Assembly (NCBI RefSeq): GCF_000430585.1
Contig: NZ_AUMH01000020.1
Coordinates: forward strand, 1 to 64,000
Origin: Alicyclobacillus herbarius DSM 13609
GTDB taxonomy: Bacteria; Bacillota; Bacilli; Alicyclobacillales; Alicyclobacillaceae
Length of the DNA: 64,000 nt
Reading direction: 5' to 3'
Positions 54,839 to 62,833 of this stretch are shown here, piece by piece (the first letter of the stretch is position 1; each line of letters begins with the position of its first letter). The position numbers and the translations under genes were made by a program. The notes under the pieces were generated by a model. The model searched no databases and was not told the origin of the DNA. It saw nothing but the letters and a program-made list of their open reading frames with translations.

Positions 54839-54955
54839 ATGCGCAAGCTGGCTTGCCTCGTGGCTGCATTGGCGACGTTTGCCGCCGTGGTAGCCGTTTT
54901 ACCCAACGATGGATTGATTCCACCGACGCCGTTTTCACACACATCGACACTGTGA
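54839..54955 (+). CDS. Small exported peptide, candidate signalling pro-peptide of the RRNPP regulator
   Basis: A 38-codon gene. MRKLACLVAALATFAAVVAV is a basic-hydrophobic export signal; the remaining 18 residues end in PPTPFSHTSTL. GGAAGGGG lies 8 nt before the ATG. A terminator follows 33 bp after the stop, so this is a complete one-gene unit. Size and layout match Phr, NprX and PapR pro-peptides, which are exported, trimmed to a C-terminal 5-10-mer, reimported by Opp and bound by the TPR protein. A weak promoter TTGCAT-N18-TATGTT (54784-54813) is possible. Function is inference; a short secreted protein of another kind remains possible. Confidence 0.68.
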   Translation: MRKLACLVAALATFAAVVAVLPNDGLIPPTPFSHTSTL

Positions 54956-54981
54956 CGGTCAAAGCCTATGACGGTCAAAGC
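54953..54981. repeat. 13-bp direct repeat at the end of the peptide gene
   Basis: TGACGGTCAAAGC occurs twice with 3 bp between (54953-54965 and 54969-54981). The first copy includes the stop codon of the peptide gene. Confidence 0.75.
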
Positions 54982-54988
54982 GCGGGGG

Positions 54989-55018
54989 CCGCAAGCGGAT
55001 GGCTTGTGGTTCTTTTTT
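54989..55018 (+). terminator. Intrinsic terminator of the small peptide gene
   Basis: Stem CCGCAAGC with GCTTGTGG (one G-T pair), 5-nt loop, then TTCTTTTTT. It ends a transcript that contains only the small peptide gene. Confidence 0.82.
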
Positions 55019-55186
55019 GTGGACTGCTTCCATTTAAACATAGAAATCCGTTGAAAACATCGGACTTTTGTCCCTTACGCATTGGCATGCGCCTTGCCAT
55101 GCGCCCGGCAATCCGGCATGATCGAGTTGTACTTGTACGGGTATCCTAAACGTGCAGGCATCATTGAACGAGGTGAGAAATGCGAC

Positions 55187-56926
55187 GTGGACGTAAAAAC
55201 CAGGTATGAACAGTGGCTCAACTATCCAGGACATCCGCCGGAGCTGCGGATGGAATTGGAAGCCCTTGCTGGGCAGCCTGATGTGCTTGAGGATGCGTTC
55301 TATCGAGACCTCGAGTTTGGCACTGGGGGCCTGCGCGGGGTGCTGGGCCCGGGCACCAACCGAATGAACGTGTACACCGTCCGCAGGGCCACGCTCGGGC
55401 TGGCTCGCTGGGTGGTCAAGCAGGGGGAGAAGGCGAAAGAGCGCGGGGTCGCGATTGGGTACGACTGTCGCCGCATGTCCCGCGAGTTTGCGCTGGAGGC
55501 CGCCTGTGTCCTGGCCGCAGCTGGGGTGCGGGCCTATGTCTTCGAACACCTCTGTCCTACGCCAGAACTCTCCTTCGCCGTGCGGAGGCTGGGCGCTGTC
55601 GCCGGTATCATGATTACCGCCAGTCACAATCCGCCCGAATACAACGGCTATAAAGTCTACAACGAGGACGGAGGGCAAATCCTGCCCGATGACGCCGAGA
55701 AGGTCATGGCGGAAATCGCGGCGATTGAGGACCTGTTCGCGATTCCACGGATGGATGAAGAAGCGGCGAAGGCGGCGAAACTCCTGACCTGGATTGGCGA
55801 AGACGTGGACAAGGCCTATGTGTCCGCCGTCGTCGAAGCGGTCCGGGAACCGGCGGTGGCCGCTCAGGCTCGTGAGCACCTGCAGATTGTCTACACACCC
55901 TTACATGGCACCGGCAACCACCCTGTGCGGGATGCGTTGGCTGAGGCTGGGTACAAGAACGTGCATGTGGTCGCCAGCCAGGAGGCCCCGGATGGCGAAT
56001 TTTCCACCGTCCGTTCCCCCAACCCGGAAGAGCCTGAGGCGCTGGCCATCGCCATCGAAGAGGCCAAGCAGCGGGGGGCGGACCTAGTCATGGGGACCGA
56101 TCCGGACGCGGATCGCGTGGGCATCGCGGTGCGCGGGAGTGATGGCGAGTATCACCTCCTGACCGGCAACCAGGTGGGCGGTCTGTTGGTCGACTTTGTC
56201 CTCTCCCAGCGGCGCACCCGCGGCCAGCTGCCGGAAAACGGGGTGGTCTTCAAGACCATCGTCACCTCAGGCCTCGGAGCGGCGGCGGCGCGCACGTACG
56301 GCATCGGGACCGAGGACACCTTGACCGGTTTCAAGTACATCGGCGACCGCATTCGGCACTACGAAGCGAGCGGTGAAAAGACGTTTTTGTTCGGGTACGA
56401 GGAGAGCTACGGCTACCTCGCGGCTCCCATTGTCCGCGACAAAGACGCGGTCCAGACCTGCCTGTTGATTGCCGAGATGGCGGCGTATCACCAAATGCAG
56501 GGCCACACCTTGCTCGACGCTCTAACGGAACTATACGGCCGGGTCGGCTGGTTCAAGGAGCGGCTGGTCAGCGTTACCCTGCCAGGCGTGGATGGACTCG
56601 CGCGCATCCAGGCGGTGATGCAGCGCCTGCGTGCGAAGGGGCTACCCAAAACGGAAGGGTTGGTCTTGGAGGTCATCGAGGACTATCAGGTGCGTGAACG
56701 CCGCCGGGCCGACGGGGCGGGGGTCGCCGAGCCGTTGACCCTGCCGCAGGCCGACGTCCTGCGCTATCAGTTTGCCGGCGGCTCCTGGTTGGCGGTTCGG
56801 CCGTCCGGTACCGAGCCGAAACTGAAACTCTACCTGGGCGCGCAGGCCCCGAATGCAGCCGGCTGCGAGACGCAGCTCGATTCGCTCCAGCGATTGGCGG
56901 ACGCCATCGTCGCCTTGGCGGATTGA
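55187..56926 (+). CDS. pgcA: Phosphoglucomutase/phosphomannomutase (PgcA-like)
   Basis: 579 aa alpha-D-phosphohexomutase. The phosphoserine loop is GIMITASHNPPEYNGYK, the metal loop GTDPDADRVGIAV, the sugar-specificity loop FGYEESYGYL and the phosphate-binding loop RPSGTEPKLKLY. Interconverts glucose-1- and glucose-6-phosphate for cell-wall glycolipid and polymer synthesis. I choose GTG 55187, 9 nt after AGGTGAG; an open frame reaches further upstream without a ribosome binding site. Confidence 0.95.
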   Translation: MDVKTRYEQWLNYPGHPPELRMELEALAGQPDVLEDAFYRDLEFGTGGLRGVLGPGTNRMNVYTVRRATLGLARWVVKQGEKAKERGVAIGYDCRRMSREFALEAACVLAAAGVRAYVFEHLCPTPELSFAVRRLGAVAGIMITASHNPPEYNGYKVYNEDGGQILPDDAEKVMAEIAAIEDLFAIPRMDEEAAKAAKLLTWIGEDVDKAYVSAVVEAVREPAVAAQAREHLQIVYTPLHGTGNHPVRDALAEAGYKNVHVVASQEAPDGEFSTVRSPNPEEPEALAIAIEEAKQRGADLVMGTDPDADRVGIAVRGSDGEYHLLTGNQVGGLLVDFVLSQRRTRGQLPENGVVFKTIVTSGLGAAAARTYGIGTEDTLTGFKYIGDRIRHYEASGEKTFLFGYEESYGYLAAPIVRDKDAVQTCLLIAEMAAYHQMQGHTLLDALTELYGRVGWFKERLVSVTLPGVDGLARIQAVMQRLRAKGLPKTEGLVLEVIEDYQVRERRRADGAGVAEPLTLPQADVLRYQFAGGSWLAVRPSGTEPKLKLYLGAQAPNAAGCETQLDSLQRLADAIVALAD

Positions 56927-56971
56927 CACCGCATCCAGCTGGCAAGACCCACGGAATTCCACGAGAAACAG

Positions 56972-56993
56972 GGCGCCTGGAAAAACAGGCGCC
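56972..56993 (+). terminator. Probable terminator hairpin after pgcA
   Basis: Perfect stem GGCGCCTG-GAAAAA-CAGGCGCC. The following sequence is only moderately T-rich, so termination efficiency is uncertain. Confidence 0.55.
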
Positions 56994-57103
56994 TACCTTG
57001 CCTTAATTCGATATTTTTCGACTTTATACATAGATATAATAAACTTGCAACGCTCGGCAAAAGGGAATGTGATACAGAATACCGAATATGGGGGTGCTTT
57101 GCC

Positions 57104-58999
57104 GTGAAGAAGGGATGGGCTCTGTTGGTCGCACCAGCGGCGCTGACATTGGCCACGACGGTTTTCCCGGTGGGAGGAAGCGTAACCGCATGGGCGGCAG
57201 ACAACACCGGTACGAGTGCATCATCTTACAACCAGCCGGCGCCAGCGGATGCGAAGGACCTCGGTCCGACCAGCGGGCAGCAGGTTATCACAGCCACAAT
57301 CGTCCTCAAAGTAAGGAATGCAGACGCTCTGACTCGCTACGCCGAGGCAGTTTCTACAGCCGGAAATCCGCAGTATCGGCATTTCCTCTCCGTGCGCGAG
57401 TTCCAGCGTCGGTTTGCCCCCTCGAACCAGGAGATCCATGTCGTTATCCGCTACCTGGAAGCCAACGGGCTACATGTCCAGCAAGTCTATGCAAACAACC
57501 TGTTGTTGAAGGTTGAGGGCACAGCTCGGCAGTTCAACACAGTCTTCGATACTTCGCTGCACGATTACACGCAGGACGGCAAGCGATTCCATAGGCCGCA
57601 GCGGCGCCCGCAGATTCCACGTGCACTGACCGACAGTGTCCTGGCGATTTTGGGTCTGGATACGCAGGCCCTGGCTCGTCCGATGAATACCCAGGCCAAG
57701 CAGGTGGACGGGCAGACCACTCCGGTTGTGCTGCCGAAGGACGGAAGCACCGCGACCGGCATTCCCGGGGATTATACGGTGGGGGACACCGCGCAGATGT
57801 ACGATGTCAATCCGCTGTATCAAACAGGCATCACCGGCAAAGGCCAAACCATTGGCATCGTCACCTTGGCCGACTTTGAACCGAGTGACGCCTATACGTA
57901 TTGGGATGCGATTGGCCTAAAGTATAAGCCCAACCGGATTACCCAGGTGCATGTCGACGGCGGCGGGGAACTCAGCTCCGATGCCGGATCTGGCGAAACC
58001 ACGTTGGATGTCGAACAATCCGGTGGCCTGGCCCCCGACGCGCACATCCTCGTCTACGACGCGCCGAACACCGACGCCGGTTTTATCGATGCGTTCTACA
58101 AAGCCGTTTCCGACAACCAGGCGGACAGCCTTTCGGTGAGCTGGGGCTTGCCGGAGATCTTCTACAACGCGGCGCTCAACGGCGGCGTCGACTATACCAG
58201 CGAGCTTAAGGCGTTTCATCAGGTGTTTATGGAGGCGGCGGTGCAGGGGCAGTCGATGTTCGCGGCCAGCGGCGACGCGGGCGCCTATGATGTCAACCGC
58301 GACTTGCCTTATCCCGATTTCTCGAAGGTGCTCTCAGTCGATGCGCCTGCGGCCGATCCGTTCATCACGGCGGCCGGGGGAACGACGGTTCCCTTTACCC
58401 ATACGTTCCAGAAGGGGACGGTTACGATTTCGGAGGAGCGTCCATGGGCGTGGGACTACCTGGCCAACCTCGGTTATGACGGGGTGTTTCCGGTCGGCGG
58501 CGGCGGTGGCGTGAGCACGTATTGGGCGCTGCCTTGGTACCAGCGCGGCCTGGCGGGGATTCAGGTGTCGGCCAGCGGCCAAAGCCTCGTCGATAACACC
58601 ACGGATGAGGACCTGTATGACCTGCCGAGCGGTTTTGCGGGCCGCAATCTCCCCGACCTCTCGATGGATGCCGATCCAGAAACCGGCTATCTCGTCTACT
58701 CGACTACGGATGGGGGCTGGGGAGCCGGCTGGGGAGGAACCAGCTTCGTCGCGCCGCAGATGAGTGGCATCACCGCCCTGCTTGACCAGAGCGTGCACGG
58801 CCGCCTCGGGTTGCTCAATCCACTGCTGTACGCCATTGCTCGGTCCGGCTCCGGGTACGGGACGGATCGTCCGTTCAACGATATCACGGCGGGAACCAAC
58901 TGGTACTGGCAGGCACAGAAAGGGGACGATCCGGCCGTGGGTATCGGGACACCAAATGTCGCGAATCTGGACAAGGTGGTCAGGGTGCTGGCCCGGTAA
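57104..58999 (+). CDS. Secreted S53 serine-carboxyl peptidase, kumamolisin-like
   Basis: 631 aa: signal peptide (~1-29), pro-domain with NPQYRHFLSVREFQRRFAPS, and catalytic domain. Catalytic Glu and Asp are in GSGETTLDVEQSGG, the nucleophile Ser in GWGGTSFVAPQMSG, and the C-terminal calcium loop around FNDITAGTN. Kumamolisin and related enzymes are acid- and heat-stable proteases of Alicyclobacillus and relatives, activated by autoprocessing at low pH. The start is GTG 57104 after GGGGGTG. A TATAAT lies at 57035-57040. Confidence 0.95.
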   Translation: MKKGWALLVAPAALTLATTVFPVGGSVTAWAADNTGTSASSYNQPAPADAKDLGPTSGQQVITATIVLKVRNADALTRYAEAVSTAGNPQYRHFLSVREFQRRFAPSNQEIHVVIRYLEANGLHVQQVYANNLLLKVEGTARQFNTVFDTSLHDYTQDGKRFHRPQRRPQIPRALTDSVLAILGLDTQALARPMNTQAKQVDGQTTPVVLPKDGSTATGIPGDYTVGDTAQMYDVNPLYQTGITGKGQTIGIVTLADFEPSDAYTYWDAIGLKYKPNRITQVHVDGGGELSSDAGSGETTLDVEQSGGLAPDAHILVYDAPNTDAGFIDAFYKAVSDNQADSLSVSWGLPEIFYNAALNGGVDYTSELKAFHQVFMEAAVQGQSMFAASGDAGAYDVNRDLPYPDFSKVLSVDAPAADPFITAAGGTTVPFTHTFQKGTVTISEERPWAWDYLANLGYDGVFPVGGGGGVSTYWALPWYQRGLAGIQVSASGQSLVDNTTDEDLYDLPSGFAGRNLPDLSMDADPETGYLVYSTTDGGWGAGWGGTSFVAPQMSGITALLDQSVHGRLGLLNPLLYAIARSGSGYGTDRPFNDITAGTNWYWQAQKGDDPAVGIGTPNVANLDKVVRVLAR

Positions 59000-59063
59000 G
59001 ATAGAGGCCAGCGGTTCTCCAATCCCCAATCCGGTCATCGCCGTTTCGGTGCGGGTGTCCCAA

Positions 59064-59089
59064 CGGGGCCTGGGCAGCGGGGCCTGGGC
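59064..59089. repeat. Short tandem repeat
   Basis: CGGGGCCTGGGC occurs twice with AG between, in the stretch between the protease gene and the cold-shock gene. Confidence 0.6.
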
Positions 59090-59161
59090 GCCTGCGCCGT
59101 CGTATGTAGGGGCATGCGGGCGGTGCCTGCGAGATTCGACACGAATCGTCAATATCGACGC

Positions 59162-59187
59162 AAAAAACGCCCCGCATACGCGGGGCG
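59162..59187 (-). terminator. Intrinsic terminator of the cold-shock gene
   Basis: Read on the minus strand, CGCCCCGC-GTAT-GCGGGGCG is followed by TTTTTTG. Confidence 0.93.
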
Positions 59188-59219
59188 ATTCGATTCAGAT
59201 GTGAGCAACTCAGAGAAGT

Positions 59220-59417
59220 TTACAGTTTCTGGACGTTGGCAGCCTGCGGACCGCGCTGACCTTCGACGACGTCGAACTCGACAGCCTGGCCTTCCTCAAG
59301 AGTACGGAAACCTTCACCCAGGATAGCGGTGTAGTGAACAAACACGTCGTTGCCGCCCTCCATCTGGATGAAACCATAGCCCTTCTCCGCGTTGAACCAC
59401 TTTACAGTTCCTTGCAC
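59220..59417 (-). CDS. Cold-shock protein, CspA/CspB family
   Basis: 65 aa, full length. RNP1 KGYGFI and RNP2 VFVHY are present in the OB fold beginning [15 protein letters not shown]. Binds single-stranded RNA/DNA and keeps mRNA unfolded. The start codon is GTG 59417 with GGGAGGC about 8 nt upstream. The transcript has a ~93-nt leader with a repeated element and a perfect consensus promoter. Confidence 0.97.
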   Translation of the reverse strand: MQGTVKWFNAEKGYGFIQMEGGNDVFVHYTAILGEGFRTLEEGQAVEFDVVEGQRGPQAANVQKL

Positions 59418-59436
59418 AAGTAATGCCTCCCACTCA

Positions 59437-59494
59437 GTACCATCGTACTAGAGCCAAGTACTTCTCCGTACTCCTGCGCCGTACCATCGTACTA
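59437..59494 (-). repeat. Direct repeats in the cold-shock mRNA leader
   Basis: TAGTACGATGGTAC (minus strand) occurs at 59494-59481 and again at 59450-59437, 44 bp apart, between the promoter and the start codon. Each copy is self-complementary in part (GTAC ends), so the leader could switch between structures. Confidence 0.75.
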
Positions 59495-59507
59495 AAAGAT
59501 ATTTGGT

Positions 59508-59545
59508 GCCGATGTGATTATAACATCGGCAAGGAGGAGTGTCAA
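59508..59545 (-). promoter_or_regulatory. Perfect SigA promoter of the cold-shock gene, with palindrome over the -10
   Basis: TTGACA (59545-59540) and TATAAT (59522-59517) are 17 bp apart, a perfect vegetative consensus. The inverted repeat GCCGATGT-N7-ACATCGGC (59508-59530) covers the -10 and the predicted start near 59510, so it could be an operator or a hairpin at the 5' end. Confidence 0.9.
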
Positions 59546-59755
59546 CTATGCCCTCCTGCTTATAGTATATCGCGATAAGCCCGAAAAGTTGCACGCCACG
59601 ACTCGGATTTTTTGACGAGCAAACGCGATGTTGCGTGTACGAGCAGGTCTGAACCCTCGGTTTCCCGGCCAAACTGAAGCTAGGTTTCCTTCTGCGCGAG
59701 AACGGCACACATGCAGGGGTCGCTGCGGGTGGCCATTTTTGAGTGGGGTGAGGTC

Positions 59756-61258
59756 ATGCCAAAGTCGTCGGGCAGGGCGTTTCATGCAGGGGTTTCGGTG
59801 CTTGCTTTGCTGTTGGCGGCGGCGTCCGGGACGGCGATATGGTACCAGTACGACCCGGGGGCGGTCGCGCGGCTGTTGGCCCCACTGCTGCCGGGGTTTG
59901 GACCCAAGACAAGCGGCGGCGCGGCTCAGCCAACCCCGGCGCCATCTGGAACGACGACGGCCGGCAACACAACGGCCCCGGGTCAGACGGCCCCCGCCGG
60001 CGCAAATTCGGTTACCCAAGCCCAACCCGGAACCAACGGACGCACCCAAGCGACCGACCTCTCCCAGGTTCGCGTCCGCGCCTTTGACAAAGGCGTCAGT
60101 GCCACCGAGTTGGCAACCGTGAAGCGGCTGTTAAACCAGGGTGGCATTGTCGACGAGGTGACGTCACAGCTGCAACTGCACCTGAAAAGCCCCGTCAACA
60201 TCCTTCTGGCCAGCAGCAAACCCGCGTACACAAAGGCGTTGGCGCAAGCCGGCATGTCCGTCTCCGACGCCCGGGAGCTCAGTCAGGATACGGGGGGGTT
60301 TACGCAGGATTCTCTGATTCTCATTCCGATGTATCAAAACACGTCCACACCGGATCTTGGCAACACGCTCGGACACGAATTGGTCCACGTCGTGCTCAAC
60401 CAGGACGTCGGGCAGGTACCGAGCTGGATGAACGAAGGTTTGGCTGTTTACACCGGGATGGCCGTTGAGCGGCGCATGGAATCGTCCGTCGCCTACAACG
60501 GATACGCCCGGCAGTTGGCGGAGACGGTCGTCCAGGCGGCCACCGACGGCAAGTGGGTGCCCTTGGCCAACAGCGAGTCCGCACTGCTGGGCGGATCGGC
60601 CCCATATGACTTGGAACTGCAGGATTGGTTGGCTGTGGCGGAGTTGTTCCAAACACGCGGTCAATCTAGACTCCCGCGCTACTTTCAACGGTTGCGATCC
60701 GGCGTGTCGGCGGATGCGGCTTTCCAGAACGCGTTCGGGTTGACGCGGCAGGCGCTGGACGCGCGTCTGCGCGGGTTGGCCCAGCAAGCGGCGCGGATGC
60801 CCAACCCGGGATTGGACCTCACCTTATCCGTTCCCAACGGGTTTACGGGCTACATCCGCATCCTGCCACGCAACAGCCAGGTCTGGCAGAGCTTTCGGGC
60901 TACCCCAGGCGATATGCGTTTGACGATTACGCCGGATGGACGGGTTACCGGTGTCCCAGGGGCGGTGACGCAAACCCGCGATTCGGCGCCTGCGGACCCA
61001 GAGACCTTGTACATCAACCTCAGCCCCACCCACTCGTACACGTGGCACGGTAAGGCCGTATCCAACTGCGGGTTTGCGTTTGATTACCACGACGGCTTGT
61101 ATTCGTTTGTCGACGCCTGGGTGACGACTACGGATGGACACACCGCATACTTGGATCAACCGGAGCTGTTTTCACTACGCATTGACCGGGCCGTCGAGCA
61201 CACCCAGATCAACCCGCTGTTGCCGCTGCTCGCGGCCGGATCGAGCGCGGTTCAGTAA
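59756..61258 (+). CDS. Membrane-anchored metallopeptidase (peptidase MA-like, HExxH)
   Basis: 500 aa. An N-terminal membrane helix (about 8-30) is followed by a Pro/Thr/Ala/Gly-rich linker and an extracytoplasmic domain. The zinc site is HELVH (His207-His211) with the downstream Glu227 in WMNEGLAVY, a gluzincin pattern of peptidase MA families. The C-terminal ~180 residues form another domain. Cell-surface protein processing is likely; substrates are unknown. ATG 59756 has GTGAGG upstream. Confidence 0.82.
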   Translation: MPKSSGRAFHAGVSVLALLLAAASGTAIWYQYDPGAVARLLAPLLPGFGPKTSGGAAQPTPAPSGTTTAGNTTAPGQTAPAGANSVTQAQPGTNGRTQATDLSQVRVRAFDKGVSATELATVKRLLNQGGIVDEVTSQLQLHLKSPVNILLASSKPAYTKALAQAGMSVSDARELSQDTGGFTQDSLILIPMYQNTSTPDLGNTLGHELVHVVLNQDVGQVPSWMNEGLAVYTGMAVERRMESSVAYNGYARQLAETVVQAATDGKWVPLANSESALLGGSAPYDLELQDWLAVAELFQTRGQSRLPRYFQRLRSGVSADAAFQNAFGLTRQALDARLRGLAQQAARMPNPGLDLTLSVPNGFTGYIRILPRNSQVWQSFRATPGDMRLTITPDGRVTGVPGAVTQTRDSAPADPETLYINLSPTHSYTWHGKAVSNCGFAFDYHDGLYSFVDAWVTTTDGHTAYLDQPELFSLRIDRAVEHTQINPLLPLLAAGSSAVQ

Positions 61259-61337
61259 GCCCGTAACCTCTCCCGGATTTGGTGTATACTGAGGGGTGGA
61301 ATGGCTGCGGACAAGCTGAAATCCGGGAGAGGATGCC

Positions 61338-62099
61338 GTGTTGCTGGGCACGATGACAGGGACGGCCGAACATATCCACGTTTTGGGGGTCCGGTTTGAC
61401 CTGATGCCGCGCACCCACGTGGTGGAGCAGATCCTCGGCTGGATGGCCGAGGGCACGCGCCGCATGGTGGTCACGGCGGGCCCGGAGCTGGTGATGCAGT
61501 CGTTGTCGGATACAAAGCTGCAGCGGATTTTGCATGTGGCGGATCTCGTTACCCCGGACGGCATTGGCATTGTTTGGGCAGCGCGACGGATGGGCCTGCG
61601 CGGCGTGGAGCGGGTGACGGGCGTGGAATTGGTGGAAGATTTGCTGGCCACCGCGTTGGATCGGAAGCAGCCGCTGCGCGTGTTTATCCTGGGCGCCACT
61701 CCGTCGGCGCTCTCCGCCTGTTTGAAGACTTTTCGCCGTCGTTACCCGGAATGCGAGTTTGCCGGCCACCACGGTTACTTCGAGACTGCGGAGTGGCCGC
61801 AGATCTTGGCGGAAATCGAGCGTTTCCGACCCAATCTATGGCTGGTGGGGCTGGGGCAGCCGCGCCAGGAAAAGCTGATTTTTGAGTACCTGAAAGACCT
61901 GCCGCCCTGCGTTGGCATCGGCGTGGGCGGCAGCATCGACATCTGGGGTGGGACACTCAAACGCGCGCCGGCATGGATTCGTCGCTTAAACCTGGAATGG
62001 TTATACCGGCTGCTCCGGCAGCCCCAGCGTTGGCGACGCCAACTGGCGCTGCCGCGATTTGCCTGGCGCGTTGTCCGGAGTAAACAAAAAGCGTCTTAG
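61338..62099 (+). CDS. WecG/TagA/CpsF-family glycosyltransferase (GT26)
   Basis: 253 aa. The core has VTPDGIGIVWAARRMGL, the RVTGVELVEDLL segment, and the GLGQPRQEKLIFEYL and GVGGSIDIWGG blocks of GT26 enzymes. TagA adds N-acetylmannosamine to the undecaprenyl-linked disaccharide of wall teichoic acid; others make capsule or exopolysaccharide. The start is GTG 61338 after GGGAGAGG. No other cell-wall gene is adjacent. Confidence 0.92.
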   Translation: MLLGTMTGTAEHIHVLGVRFDLMPRTHVVEQILGWMAEGTRRMVVTAGPELVMQSLSDTKLQRILHVADLVTPDGIGIVWAARRMGLRGVERVTGVELVEDLLATALDRKQPLRVFILGATPSALSACLKTFRRRYPECEFAGHHGYFETAEWPQILAEIERFRPNLWLVGLGQPRQEKLIFEYLKDLPPCVGIGVGGSIDIWGGTLKRAPAWIRRLNLEWLYRLLRQPQRWRRQLALPRFAWRVVRSKQKAS

Positions 62100-62353
62100 G
62101 TACACGAACGGGAGAACGTGGGTCAAGGGGTAGTGCGGCTGCCGTCTTGTCGGTCAGCGAGCCGGTCGGGGCTCGATAGTGCTGGATGGTGGCCGTGCTT
62201 CGTAAACCCGCCGCGCTTATGACCGCGAAGCGCCGAGAGCGTGACCAGGTCATGGCCGCGGCGGAAAGTTTCACATCGTGTGTGGATGGGGCGCCGTGCA
62301 TACCCTAGGAGTACGTCGGCGAAACCGCTGACCTTCTGGGGAGGTGCTGGTGG

Positions 62354-62575
62354 ATGAGCAAGACGCACGTCGTTGCCGGCTGCCACAAAGCGCTCGACGA
62401 TATGAAGTATGAGATTGCCCACGAACTCGGCATACCCGTCTACCAGGGCAGCGAGGATTACTGGGGTGAAATTGCCAGCCGTGATACGGGGGCGGTCGGC
62501 GGTCACATTACGGCGCGTCTGGTCGCCTATGCAGAACAGATGCTGGCCAACGGCGGATCGTCAGGCAGTGCATGA
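62354..62575 (+). CDS. Alpha/beta-type small acid-soluble spore protein
   Basis: 73 aa. LDDMKYEIAHELGIPVYQGS carries the KYEIA-HE site cut by the germination protease GPR, followed by the RDTGAVGGHITARLV block that binds DNA. It coats spore DNA and shows that the organism sporulates. The ATG has GGGGAGG upstream. The preceding 62100-62353 has no gene; it holds a tRNA-like stretch that does not fold as a tRNA. Confidence 0.93.
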   Translation: MSKTHVVAGCHKALDDMKYEIAHELGIPVYQGSEDYWGEIASRDTGAVGGHITARLVAYAEQMLANGGSSGSA

Positions 62576-62621
62576 TGAGCGTTATGGCCGGCGGAAAGCA
62601 AGACGAAAAATGAAATCCGTG

Positions 62622-62659
62622 TTGACAAAGGCGAGGCCTCATGATAGGGTCTCGCCTTT
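62622..62659 (+). promoter_or_regulatory. Hairpin after the SASP gene, overlapping a -35-like element
   Basis: AAAGGCGAG (62627-62635) pairs with CTCGCCTTT (62651-62659), probably ending the SASP transcript though the T tract is short. TTGACA at 62622-62627 lies 17 bp before TAGGGT, a weak promoter reading of the same DNA. Confidence 0.5.
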
Positions 62660-62695
62660 CGATTGTGTACATACCTTCACTCCGTCGAAATCTCA

Positions 62696-62724
62696 TTGAC
62701 GGAAGCAGTCGAATATAATACCAT
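62696..62724 (+). promoter_or_regulatory. Possible metK promoter
   Basis: TTGACG (62696-62701) and TACCAT (62719-62724) are 17 bp apart; a TATAAT also occurs at 62714-62719 but lacks a -35 at the right distance. The ~110-bp leader shows no recognisable S-box (SAM riboswitch) core. Confidence 0.4.
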
Positions 62725-62833
62725 TACGGTGTTTTGGACACGGATTGCCGTCAAGTTCGGAGATGTTCCGAGGGCCGGACCCAGGTTCCGGCACCATTTG
62801 GCGTGATCCACCATCCGGGAAGGGGGAACTACG

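Noticed and set aside
59711-59755. Upstream ATG at 59711 as start of the HExxH peptidase
   Set aside because: It has no ribosome binding site and would put charged residues before the membrane anchor; ATG 59756 has GTGAGG.
62110-62185. tRNA-like stretch with a GGTCAAGGGGTAGTGCGG D-arm-like part and GGGGCTCGAT T-loop-like part
   Set aside because: The T-arm and acceptor do not pair, and the anticodon stem needs a bulge. At most a tRNA relic; not reported as a gene.
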